Of a stretch of DNA of 13,766 nucleotides, positions 8,190 to 13,766 are shown one piece after another. The stretch spans positions 1 through 13,766 of the forward strand of contig DASZZV010000322.1 in NCBI GenBank assembly GCA_035544835.1, written 5' to 3'. This DNA comes from DASZZV01 sp035544835 (GTDB taxonomy: Bacteria; Acidobacteriota; Thermoanaerobaculia; Gp7-AA8). Each line of letters starts with the position of its first letter. The first letter of the stretch is position 1. The notes under the pieces are model-generated. The model worked only from the letters and a program-made list of their open reading frames with translations, was not told where the DNA came from and made no database searches. The translations under genes were made by a program, and so were the position numbers.

Positions 8190-8288
8190 GAAGGAGGAAC
8201 GACCGCCTGGGCCTTGAAAGATCCGGAGTTCCGTGAATCGCGACTTCGCCGAGATATTGCAAGAGTTATCCGCCGCCGAGTTTCATGA
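8190..8288 (+). pseudogene. Relic of a partner/nucleotidyltransferase junction
   Basis: Two frames of this stretch match the two genes of the intact pair further on. One frame reads AWALKDPEF...LRRDIARVIRRR and stops at 8286-8288, like the C-terminus of the 9276-9479 partner (FRRDVTRVVRRRS). The other starts with GTG at 8233 and reads VNRDFAEILQELSAAE, like the N-terminus of the 8888-9328 nucleotidyltransferase (MNRHFVEMLRALSDAGAE). Both matches fade outside about 8190-8285. It is therefore the overlap region of a third, otherwise lost cassette, running into the 3' end of the opposing gene. Confidence 0.6.
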
Positions 8289-8724
8289 GAGTGTCAACGT
8301 CGGCCCGATCCTGTGGCCTGTCGGCCGCTCGTTTGTTTGCGATCAGAGCCTCGAGACCGATGTACCAGACTCGTTCCGTGCCGAAGTTTCCTTCAACGCG
8401 TGAGCCCCAGACCTGCTCGAAGGAAACGCCGTCGATCGACGTAATGAGGTCGATCCGGTTGGGTGGGAAGCCGAGCTGAAGGATCTTTCCCTCCGCTTCC
8501 AGGTCCGAGGCGGAAATCCCAACGGCACCGAATCCGAAGGCTGCTAATGCAGCGACGACTTTCTCTGCGTTCTCTGGCGAGGGCTCGATGAGGATGTCGA
8601 TATCCTTCGTATATCGCGGCTTGGCATGGAACGCTACCGCGTGCGCGCCGACGATCACCGACTTAACGTCGTGGCGCCTCAGACAGGAGAAGAGTTCTTC
8701 GAAGTCCTTCGTCGCTTTGCCCAT
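8266..8724 (-). CDS. Nucleotidyltransferase-fold protein, toxin-antitoxin-like
   Basis: The product has 152 residues and a minimal nucleotidyltransferase signature: VGAHAV (25-30), a DID pair (D41, D43), and a third acidic residue in NRIDL (D92). The C-terminal ANKRAADRPQDRADVDTL stretch is typical of DUF6036/AbiEii-like single-domain nucleotidyltransferases. Relatives often sit beside small partner genes and are annotated as toxin-antitoxin components, probably acting by transferring nucleotides to RNA or protein. The ATG lies inside the 3' end of the upstream small gene (62-nt overlap), which suggests translational coupling. The catalytic residues are intact. The substrate and which member is the toxin are unknown. 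Confidence 0.75.
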   Translation of the reverse strand: MGKATKDFEELFSCLRRHDVKSVIVGAHAVAFHAKPRYTKDIDILIEPSPENAEKVVAALAAFGFGAVGISASDLEAEGKILQLGFPPNRIDLITSIDGVSFEQVWGSRVEGNFGTERVWYIGLEALIANKRAADRPQDRADVDTLMKLGGG

Positions 8725-8857
8725 GCTCGTCGAGCCACTCCTGCCTCATCTCTTCGAGGATCGCAACACGCTCATCCGGCGAGAAGCCTGCCCAGAACTC
8801 CGCATCGGCGACGGCTTCCTCGGCGAACGAGCTACAGCGTCGGATCCAGGGTGTCAT
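8663..8857 (-). CDS. Small partner protein of the nucleotidyltransferase (pair 1)
   Basis: The product has 64 residues: an acidic SFAEEAVADAEFWAGFSPDE stretch, then an amphipathic ERVAILEEMRQEWLDEHG helix and a basic RR-rich end (EGLRRTLLLSEAPRR). This pattern (FWxxhxPxERxxxLEExR) recurs in small genes placed directly before nucleotidyltransferases. It ends 62 nt inside the downstream nucleotidyltransferase gene and starts about 30 nt after the stop of the preceding nucleotidyltransferase, so all four minus-strand genes probably form one operon. A GTG at 8863 is an alternative start. There is no known fold; the role as antitoxin or cofactor is inferred from position. Confidence 0.65.
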   Translation of the reverse strand: MTPWIRRCSSFAEEAVADAEFWAGFSPDERVAILEEMRQEWLDEHGQSDEGLRRTLLLSEAPRR

Positions 8858-8887
8858 CCGCACATTGTAATCTTCGACCTGGCGATC

Positions 8888-9328
8888 CTATGTGCGTTCC
8901 AGCGCCTCGGCGTCGAGCAGGTCCTGCGGTCTTCCCGTGGCCCGTTTGTTCTTGATCAGGGCATCCTTCCCGATGAATGGGATCATGAGTTCATCAATCT
9001 CGATCTCCAACCTCGAGTTCCAGGCCTCTTCGAAAGTGACGCCCGGAATGTCGTTGATCAGATCAATCCGGAAAGGGCGCACTCCAATCTGGAAGAAGAT
9101 ACCGGCAGTTGCCAGATCCTCGATCGTCAAGTCACGCGATGGCGCCCCGAAACGATTGATGGCGTCGATGACACGCTCAGCATTGTCCGTAGTGGGCCGG
9201 ATGAAGATGTCGAAGTCCTCGGTTGCGCGGAGATGACCATGGGCCGCCACGGCGTGAGCGCCGATGACCAGGTGCTCAGCTCCGGCGTCTGACAACGCGC
9301 GTAACATCTCGACGAAATGGCGGTTCAT
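8888..9328 (-). CDS. Nucleotidyltransferase-fold protein, toxin-antitoxin-like (pair 2)
   Basis: The product has 146 residues and is a diverged paralogue of the 8266-8724 protein: IGAHAVAAH (22-30), DFD (D38, D40), FRIDL (D89) and a matching C-terminal NKRATGRPQDLLDAEAL. The intact acidic triad suggests an active nucleotidyltransferase of the DUF6036/AbiEii-like type. Its start codon overlaps the upstream small gene by 53 nt in a different frame. It is the second gene of a likely four-gene minus-strand operon. Antitoxin, toxin or defence function cannot be decided from sequence alone. Confidence 0.75.
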   Translation of the reverse strand: MNRHFVEMLRALSDAGAEHLVIGAHAVAAHGHLRATEDFDIFIRPTTDNAERVIDAINRFGAPSRDLTIEDLATAGIFFQIGVRPFRIDLINDIPGVTFEEAWNSRLEIEIDELMIPFIGKDALIKNKRATGRPQDLLDAEALERT

Positions 9329-9479
9329 CCGATGATCTCCTGAGGATCGCCCAGGCCGTCCGGGTCGCTTCCCAGACCAGGGCCACGCGTTCCGCGGGCG
9401 TCAGCCCGCGAAGGTCTTCGTCAGCCGGCTCCTCACCGTCGCGATATTTTCGAACGCGCCAATCGCTACGTTCCGACAT
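9276..9479 (-). CDS. Small partner protein of the nucleotidyltransferase (pair 2)
   Basis: The product has 67 residues, starting at an internal ATG (MSERSDWRVRKYRDGEEPAD) of a longer open frame. The upstream extension is antisense to the vapB gene and is not believed. The middle LRGLTPAERVALVWEATRTA is a predicted helix, and the end (FRRDVTRVVRRRS) is strongly basic. It differs from the pair 1 partner but shares the PxERxxxhxE core and the out-of-frame overlap with its nucleotidyltransferase. No good Shine-Dalgarno precedes it; a TATCAT at 9486-9491 ends 6 nt before the ATG, so it may be leaderless. It is the first gene of the operon and is divergent from vapB. Confidence 0.65.
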   Translation of the reverse strand: MSERSDWRVRKYRDGEEPADEDLRGLTPAERVALVWEATRTAWAILRRSSDEPPFRRDVTRVVRRRS

Positions 9480-9505
9480 AGGACAATGATACTGCCTCGC
9501 CGGTA

Positions 9506-9520
9506 AGTATGGTAGTATGG
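9506..9520 (+). promoter_or_regulatory. Direct repeat / -10-like element upstream of the vapB-like gene
   Basis: AGTATGG occurs at 9506-9512 and 9514-9520 (period 8), within the 48-bp gap between the divergent partner and antitoxin genes. A TAGTAT at 9513-9518 is a possible -10 box that would start RNA at or next to the ATG at 9528. Ribbon-helix-helix antitoxins commonly bind such repeats to repress their own promoter. The -35 is weak and the assignment is an inference. Confidence 0.4.
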
Positions 9521-9527
9521 CATCAAT

Positions 9528-9806
9528 ATGGTCAGAAAGGTCACGTTCACCCTCGACGATCAGACCGTCAGGCGTATCGACGCTGCTGCTTCTCGGCTGA
9601 ATCGGCCCAAGAGCCAGATCGTGAGAGAAGCCGTCGCCGAGTACCATGCCCACGTCGGGAAGTTGTCCGAAAGCGAGCGTCTTCAGAAGCTCGAGGCGTT
9701 GGACCGGCTGCTTCCAACGGTTCCAATTCGCTCGACAAAGAGCGTTCATCGGGAGATCGCCGACATCCGATTGGCGAGACGGGCGGGGGGCCGACGAAAA
9801 TCGTGA
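9528..9806 (+). CDS. VapB-like ribbon-helix-helix (CopG/Arc-type) antitoxin
   Basis: The product has 92 residues. The N-terminus VRKVTFTLDDQTVRRIDAAA is a typical ribbon strand and first helix, followed by a turn with NRPKSQIVREAVAEYHAH, the second helix. The C-terminal half is basic and flexible and would wrap the toxin. The stop TGA (9804-9806) overlaps the GTG start of the next gene, the usual coupling of antitoxin to toxin. No Shine-Dalgarno is seen before the ATG, so a leaderless message is possible. It would bind DNA as a dimer, repress the operon and neutralise the PIN toxin. Confidence 0.85.
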   Translation: MVRKVTFTLDDQTVRRIDAAASRLNRPKSQIVREAVAEYHAHVGKLSESERLQKLEALDRLLPTVPIRSTKSVHREIADIRLARRAGGRRKS

Positions 9807-10180
9807 TCCTCGTCGACACCTCCTCGCTCATCGACAGTCTGTGCGGAAGGAAACGTTCCGCGGCCAGGTTGCGTCGTCTGATCGAAGCGGGGGAGCGGAT
9901 GCAGCTCCCGTCTCTGGTCATGTATGAGTGGCTGCGCGGCCCTCGCGTTTCTCAGGAGCTTCGGATCCAGGAAGCGTTGTTTCCCAGCGAGGAGGCCGTG
10001 CCCTTCGGCCTGCATGAGGCGGCGTTGGCTGCGGAGCTCTATCGCACGGTGCGATCTCCCCGCGGGCGGGAGATCGATCTGGCCATCGCAGCGACGGCAA
10101 TCAGCATGGATGCGGCGCTCTGGACGCTCAACGATGCGGACTTCTCCGACATCCCGGGGCTGCTACTCTTGCAGAACTGA
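9803..10180 (+). CDS. VapC-like PIN-domain ribonuclease toxin
   Basis: The product has 125 residues with the PIN-domain layout: LVDTSSLID with Asp5, YEWLRG with Glu42, REIDLAIAATA with Asp92, and TLNDADFSDIPGL with Asp113 (Asp111 nearby). These are the metal-binding acidic residues of VapC endoribonucleases, which cut tRNA or rRNA. The GTG at 9803 is chosen because it overlaps the antitoxin stop by 4 nt and puts the first catalytic Asp at position 5, as in the family. The long upstream extension of the open frame overlaps vapB out of frame. All catalytic residues are kept, so it is probably active; the RNA target is unknown. Confidence 0.88.
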   Translation: MILVDTSSLIDSLCGRKRSAARLRRLIEAGERMQLPSLVMYEWLRGPRVSQELRIQEALFPSEEAVPFGLHEAALAAELYRTVRSPRGREIDLAIAATAISMDAALWTLNDADFSDIPGLLLLQN

Positions 10181-10232
10181 GATGAAGTTCCGTGGAGTAT
10201 TTGTGAACTTCCCCCAGTCGACGCCTGATATT

Positions 10233-10256
10233 AATAAAGCCTTTATTTGATAGAAT
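10233..10256 (+). promoter_or_regulatory. Putative extended -10 promoter with adjacent AT hairpin
   Basis: TGATAGAAT at 10248-10256 is a good extended -10 (TGn + TAGAAT) that would start RNA near 10263, shortly before the start of the LRR protein gene. Directly upstream, AATAAA (10233-10238) and TTTATT (10242-10247) are inverted with a 3-nt spacer and could be an operator or a weak end signal for the vapC message. The -35 region is poor. Confidence 0.4.
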
Positions 10257-10275
10257 CCAGTCACTCCAAAATCGG

Positions 10276-13200
10276 ATGGTTCTCATGAAAATTGTCGAAG
10301 GTGCAGCGCTGCTTGGCCTGTTTCTGCTCGCAGAAAGATTTCTACCGAGGCTCAGAAGCCGCCGTCGATCGCTGCCTTCCGGGAATTGGAAGTCACTCAC
10401 CATAGTGATGTGGCTTTCCGTGCTGTCGATCGCACCATCTGCAGCGAACGCTGCCATTCCTCCGGCGGAGCGTCAGGCACTCGTGGATCTGTATAACAAT
10501 ACGACCGGTGCGGGCTGGACGAATAAGACGAACTGGCTTGGCGCGCCGGGAACGGAGTGCACCTGGTTTGGTGTGACATGTGATCCAGGGCAGACGACCG
10601 TCACGGGACTAGCCTTGAATGACAACAACCTGGTCGGAGGACCTCTGCCGCCGTCACTGGGCAACCTGGCGCAATTGCTAATCCTGGATCTAGCACCTCT
10701 AGTCCAGGGTAGCCCCTCCCGCAACCGAATTTCGGGAAGCATCCCTGTGGAACTGGGTAGCTTGGCGCAACTGCAATACCTGCGTCTGTTCGGAAACCAG
10801 CTTACTGGAAGCATCCCTCCGGAACTGGGCAGACTGGCGCAATTGCGACAGCTGCTTTTGTACTTCAACCGACTTACTGGAGGCATCCCTCCAGAACTGG
10901 GCAAACTGAACCAACTCGGATACCTGCATCTGGGCTCTAACCAACTGACCGGCCGCATTCCTGCGGAACTGGGCAGCCTGACAGCACTCACGGGGCTCTA
11001 TCTCGGCAGCAATCAGCTGAGCGGCAATGTCGTACCCGGTCTGAAGAATCTCTCACGGCTCAAGAACCTGGACCTCGGATTCAATGCGCTCTTCAGCACC
11101 GATGCGGCCCTGACAGCGTTCCTGACCTCGGTACAGAACGACGGCAATTGGCTGGGGAAGCAGACCATCGCGCCTGTGATCTCGACTCAGGCAGGGACGA
11201 CTACGTCGATCCCTCTGAATTGGAGTCCCATCCTCTATACCGGGGACGACGGCTTCTATCAGGCGTTCTATTCCATGACTTCTGGCGGGCCTTACACCCC
11301 GTTTCCCACTACGACGGCCAGCAAGTCGTCTTCGTCCCTTACCGTCACCGGTCTTGCGCCCAATACGCGCTATTACTTCGTCGTTTCGACCACGACGCTG
11401 GCGCACTTGAACTTTCCGGACGCCAACCGGAACAAGGTGGTGAGCGACCTCAGCTCCGAGGCCGTGGGCACGACCGGAGCTACGGCAATCGTCGTGGCCT
11501 CCACTCCTGCACCCCTGGTCGAGGTCGCCGGCAGCGGTTCGACCGCAACCTCGAGCTACGTGCTCACCAACGTCGGCGGACTCACGACGACGATCACCCT
11601 CGGCAAGGGGGACGATCAGGGCGGGAACTTCTTCAGCCAGTCTCCATCGCAGCCGTTCTCGCTGGATCCCGGTGGGAGTCAGATCGTGACGATCACCTCC
11701 ACCGCCCAAGCCCTTCCGATCCTGCTGAAGGGTGTCTCGATTCCGACTGGCGCCGGGGTGACGCCGGGACTTCAGATACCGGTCCAACTTTTCGCCCATG
11801 CTCCGCCCGGGCTGGGCATTCCCAGTGTCTTCGCCGTGGCCTCGCGTGTCGACGTCGCAGGCCCCATCGGACAAGACCCGACCGGGCAGATCAGCTTCCG
11901 GAACGATGGGAACGCGACCGCCTATGGGGTTCTGTCAGCCGATGTGCCCTGGATCGTTCCCACCTCCGGCATCATTCAGATCGAGCCGGGAACGACGAGC
12001 GCGCCGATTTCTTTCCAGATCAAACGCAGTCAACAGCCGGACGCGGCCAATCCTGCTGGCTCGATTACCGGCACGATCACTCTGGTCTATCCGACCGGAT
12101 CGACCGGAGGCAACGCAAGGAATGTTCTAGGTTCGCCTGTCGATCCCACCAGCCTGGCTGGACTGGTCGTGAGTGACACGCGACAGAAAGACGTCTCCAA
12201 TACGCCGATCCCTCCGCTCGAGCCCGGCGAGGTCGCTCTTCTGGTCCCGGGAATCGGGCACGTCGTCGGAAGTGGCGGTAAGGAATTCATCACCGACGTA
12301 TCGATTGTCGGCACTGACTCGGTCGTCGGCGTCCCGGACATGAAGGTTTTTTACACGTCTTCCGCACCTACCGCAAAGTTGGATCAGGCGGTCTCGCCGA
12401 GTCAGGGCTTGCAACTGGCCGACGTTGTGACACAGAGCTTCAAGATTCCGCCACCGACTCAAGGCACGCTCCACATCCGCTCGAAGGACACCTCGAAGCT
12501 GGCGGTAAGCGCGAACGTCTTCAACAAAGCAAACCCGAAAGGATCATACGGAACAGCCATCCCGGTGTTCCGCAGCAATCGCGTCATCGGCTCGGGAGAG
12601 AAGCTCGTGCTGACTGGACTTCGCAAAGACGCAACAGCACATACGAACCTCTACTTACAGGAAATGTCAGGCTCGCAAGGCGCCGCGCATATCGAGTTCT
12701 TCAACGCCGCCGGGCAATCGTTGTCGACCAGTGACGCAACCGTGAACGCCTTCAGCTTCACGTCCCAGAACAATGTAGTACCGGACGGGGGAGTAATGGC
12801 CGTCGTGACCAATACCTCAGGCGGAAAGCTGCAGGCCTACGCCACACCGGTGGATGACGCCAGTGGCGATACCTGGGCGGTGGCCGACTGGGATCGTCAG
12901 TACGGACTGACGGGAACCGAGGCGATGCTGATTCCCGTGGCCGGCTTCCTGGCCGGAGCCAACGGAGCAAACTTCCGCACCGACATCGCTGTGACGAACA
13001 TCGGCAGCACGTCGGAAACGATCTCCCTGACGTATTACCCGGCCAACGTGACGAAGACAATCACGCTGGGGGCAAATCAGACCAGCGCGATTGCCGACGT
13101 CACCGAGACACTGTTCCTGGTGACCGGAACCTCGGTGGGCTCGATCATCGCCACGCCGCAGAACGCTGGACGATTCGCCGTAACGAGCCGCACCTACACC

Positions 13201-13662
13201 GCCGCATCGGGAGATCCGGCCACGTACGGAACAGGAGTGCCGACGCTGCCGGTGAGCGGCGCCCTTCGCTCAGGGCAGTCGCAAATCCTCGGCGGCATCG
13301 AGGACAGCACGCTCAAAACACAGAACGCCAAAGCAGGGAACACGTTCCGAACGAACGTAGGACTAGTCGAGACCACGGGTCAACCGGCGACGGTGAAGCT
13401 GTCGATCTTCTTTGCCGACGGGCTGAACCTATCGGGAGGATCCGCTAACGGGACGCTGAACGTGACGCTCGCCGGGCACGAGTTCAAGCAGCTCAACGGA
13501 ATCGTCAGACAGGTTCTGGGAGCAGACCGAGATACGCGCTACGGCGACCTTCACAACGTACAGGTGAAGGTCGAAGTCCTCAGCGGATCAACGGGAAGTG
13601 TCGTTCCCTTCATTACGCTGACGGACAATGGGACGAATGACACGGTGTTGAGAACCGAGTAG
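10276..13662 (+). CDS. Giant exported plant-type LRR protein with the shared C-terminal module
   Basis: The product has 1128 residues. An unusually long N-terminus has two hydrophobic stretches (about 10-19 and 41-58) and a SAANA-AIPP cleavage site near 59. An LRRNT_2-like cap follows (about 64-103; Cys95 and Cys102 likely paired). Next are about seven plant-type 24-residue LRRs with LxxNxLxGxIPxELGxL (about 108-288), an Fn3-like domain (about 296-403) with GLAPNTRYYFVV, and a C-terminal region (404-1128) homologous to that of the 1784-6076 protein. An ATG at 10285, preceded by GGATGG, is an equally likely start. The likely role is an extracellular binding or adhesion protein. The LRR type is common in plants and in some environmental bacteria; the C-terminal module was not recognised as a known family. 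Confidence 0.85.
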   Translation: MVLMKIVEGAALLGLFLLAERFLPRLRSRRRSLPSGNWKSLTIVMWLSVLSIAPSAANAAIPPAERQALVDLYNNTTGAGWTNKTNWLGAPGTECTWFGVTCDPGQTTVTGLALNDNNLVGGPLPPSLGNLAQLLILDLAPLVQGSPSRNRISGSIPVELGSLAQLQYLRLFGNQLTGSIPPELGRLAQLRQLLLYFNRLTGGIPPELGKLNQLGYLHLGSNQLTGRIPAELGSLTALTGLYLGSNQLSGNVVPGLKNLSRLKNLDLGFNALFSTDAALTAFLTSVQNDGNWLGKQTIAPVISTQAGTTTSIPLNWSPILYTGDDGFYQAFYSMTSGGPYTPFPTTTASKSSSSLTVTGLAPNTRYYFVVSTTTLAHLNFPDANRNKVVSDLSSEAVGTTGATAIVVASTPAPLVEVAGSGSTATSSYVLTNVGGLTTTITLGKGDDQGGNFFSQSPSQPFSLDPGGSQIVTITSTAQALPILLKGVSIPTGAGVTPGLQIPVQLFAHAPPGLGIPSVFAVASRVDVAGPIGQDPTGQISFRNDGNATAYGVLSADVPWIVPTSGIIQIEPGTTSAPISFQIKRSQQPDAANPAGSITGTITLVYPTGSTGGNARNVLGSPVDPTSLAGLVVSDTRQKDVSNTPIPPLEPGEVALLVPGIGHVVGSGGKEFITDVSIVGTDSVVGVPDMKVFYTSSAPTAKLDQAVSPSQGLQLADVVTQSFKIPPPTQGTLHIRSKDTSKLAVSANVFNKANPKGSYGTAIPVFRSNRVIGSGEKLVLTGLRKDATAHTNLYLQEMSGSQGAAHIEFFNAAGQSLSTSDATVNAFSFTSQNNVVPDGGVMAVVTNTSGGKLQAYATPVDDASGDTWAVADWDRQYGLTGTEAMLIPVAGFLAGANGANFRTDIAVTNIGSTSETISLTYYPANVTKTITLGANQTSAIADVTETLFLVTGTSVGSIIATPQNAGRFAVTSRTYTAASGDPATYGTGVPTLPVSGALRSGQSQILGGIEDSTLKTQNAKAGNTFRTNVGLVETTGQPATVKLSIFFADGLNLSGGSANGTLNVTLAGHEFKQLNGIVRQVLGADRDTRYGDLHNVQVKVEVLSGSTGSVVPFITLTDNGTNDTVLRTE
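12232..13659 (+). repeat. Four degenerate ~100-125-residue repeats in the shared C-terminal module
   Basis: Residues about 653-765, 777-872, 884-991 and 1004-1128 each open with a pattern like G-x-x-F-x-T-D/N-h-x-h (GGKEFITDVSI, DATAHTNLYL, GANFRTDIAV, GNTFRTNVGL). Each closes near a G- or D-rich turn (KGSYGTAIPV, ASGDTWAVAD, PATYGTGVPT, NGTNDTVLRT). The same four units can be read in the minus-strand surface protein. This suggests four beta-sandwich-like units; the repeat call is by eye. Confidence 0.5.
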
Positions 13663-13682
13663 GAAGGCACGGGCAGGATGCA

Positions 13683-13766
13683 GCGCGCGAAGGCGCGCGG
13701 TAGATCTGTAGCACCGGGGCGTGAGCCCGGTGTCGTCGGAGAGGTTTGAAATCCCTCCGGAGCCCG
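13683..13766. repeat. GC-rich hairpins after the LRR gene
   Basis: GCGCGC (13683-13688) pairs with GCGCGC (13693-13698). CACCGGG (13712-13718) pairs with CCCGGTG (13726-13732). A further CTCCGGAG palindrome lies at the window end, and its reverse complement (GGGCTCCGGAGGG...TTTCAAA) resembles the palindrome at 1-55. They may act as a transcription end or as REP-like repeats. The window cuts the cluster. Confidence 0.6.

Noticed and set aside
8015..8265. Rho-independent terminator after the ATPase gene
   Set aside because: Hairpins are present but none is followed by a T-run; the repeats fit a mobile element better.
8588..9292. 234-residue plus-strand frame across the nucleotidyltransferase genes
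   Set aside because: Antisense to two genes with intact nucleotidyltransferase motifs; no motifs in the frame itself.
9480..9749. N-terminal extension of the 9276-9479 gene
   Set aside because: It is entirely antisense to vapB, and the internal ATG gives the expected small partner size.
9509..9802. N-terminal extension of the PIN toxin frame
   Set aside because: It overlaps vapB out of frame; the GTG at 9803 places the catalytic Asp at residue 5 as in VapC proteins.
11148..12176. 342-residue plus-strand frame inside the LRR gene
   Set aside because: Arg/Asp-rich shadow in another frame of a well-supported gene.

Overview
The window is GC-rich bacterial DNA holding nine intact genes. The two giant secreted proteins built from Ig-like, cadherin-like and plant-type LRR modules, the small palindromic intergenic repeats and the toxin-antitoxin cluster resemble what is seen in environmental Acidobacteriota (Thermoanaerobaculia-like) genomes. 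That assignment is an inference from general gene style; there is no rRNA or other phylogenetic marker here to prove it.

Layout. Positions 1-480 hold no convincing gene but a dense set of palindromic repeats. Positions 487-1683 (+) encode an RlmI-type 23S rRNA m5C methyltransferase. It converges on a giant secreted protein gene at 1784-6076 (-), with a long AT-rich hairpin made of heptamer repeats between them. Positions 6218-8014 (+), divergent from the surface protein, encode a PilB/GspE/MshE-type secretion or pilus assembly ATPase. Positions 8016-8138 look like a small non-coding insertion with repeated, inverted ends.

Positions 8190-10180 are a compact toxin-antitoxin-like island. It starts with a relic of a partner/nucleotidyltransferase junction (+). 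Next come two intact partner + nucleotidyltransferase pairs in tandem on the minus strand (8266-9479). A divergently transcribed VapB-VapC pair (9528-10180, +) completes it. In both intact pairs, and in the relic, the partner gene overlaps the start of the nucleotidyltransferase gene out of frame by about 53-62 nt.

Positions 10276-13662 (+) encode a second giant exported protein: plant-type LRRs, an Fn3-like domain, then a C-terminal part of about 720 residues homologous to that of the 1784-6076 protein. This shared part is the most interesting item. Its last ~475 residues look like four degenerate tandem repeats, and it ends in an almost identical peptide in both proteins although the N-terminal domains are unrelated. 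Because the genes lie on opposite strands, the two ~2.2 kb homologous segments form a large inverted repeat around the ATPase and the toxin-antitoxin island. The window ends in GC-rich palindromes related in style to those at its start.

The two surface proteins probably act outside the cell in adhesion, matrix or recognition. The ATPase would power a pilus or type II secretion machine, but no pilC, pilT, pilin or gsp gene is next to it. The toxin-antitoxin genes look like an accessory insertion between these housekeeping and envelope genes.
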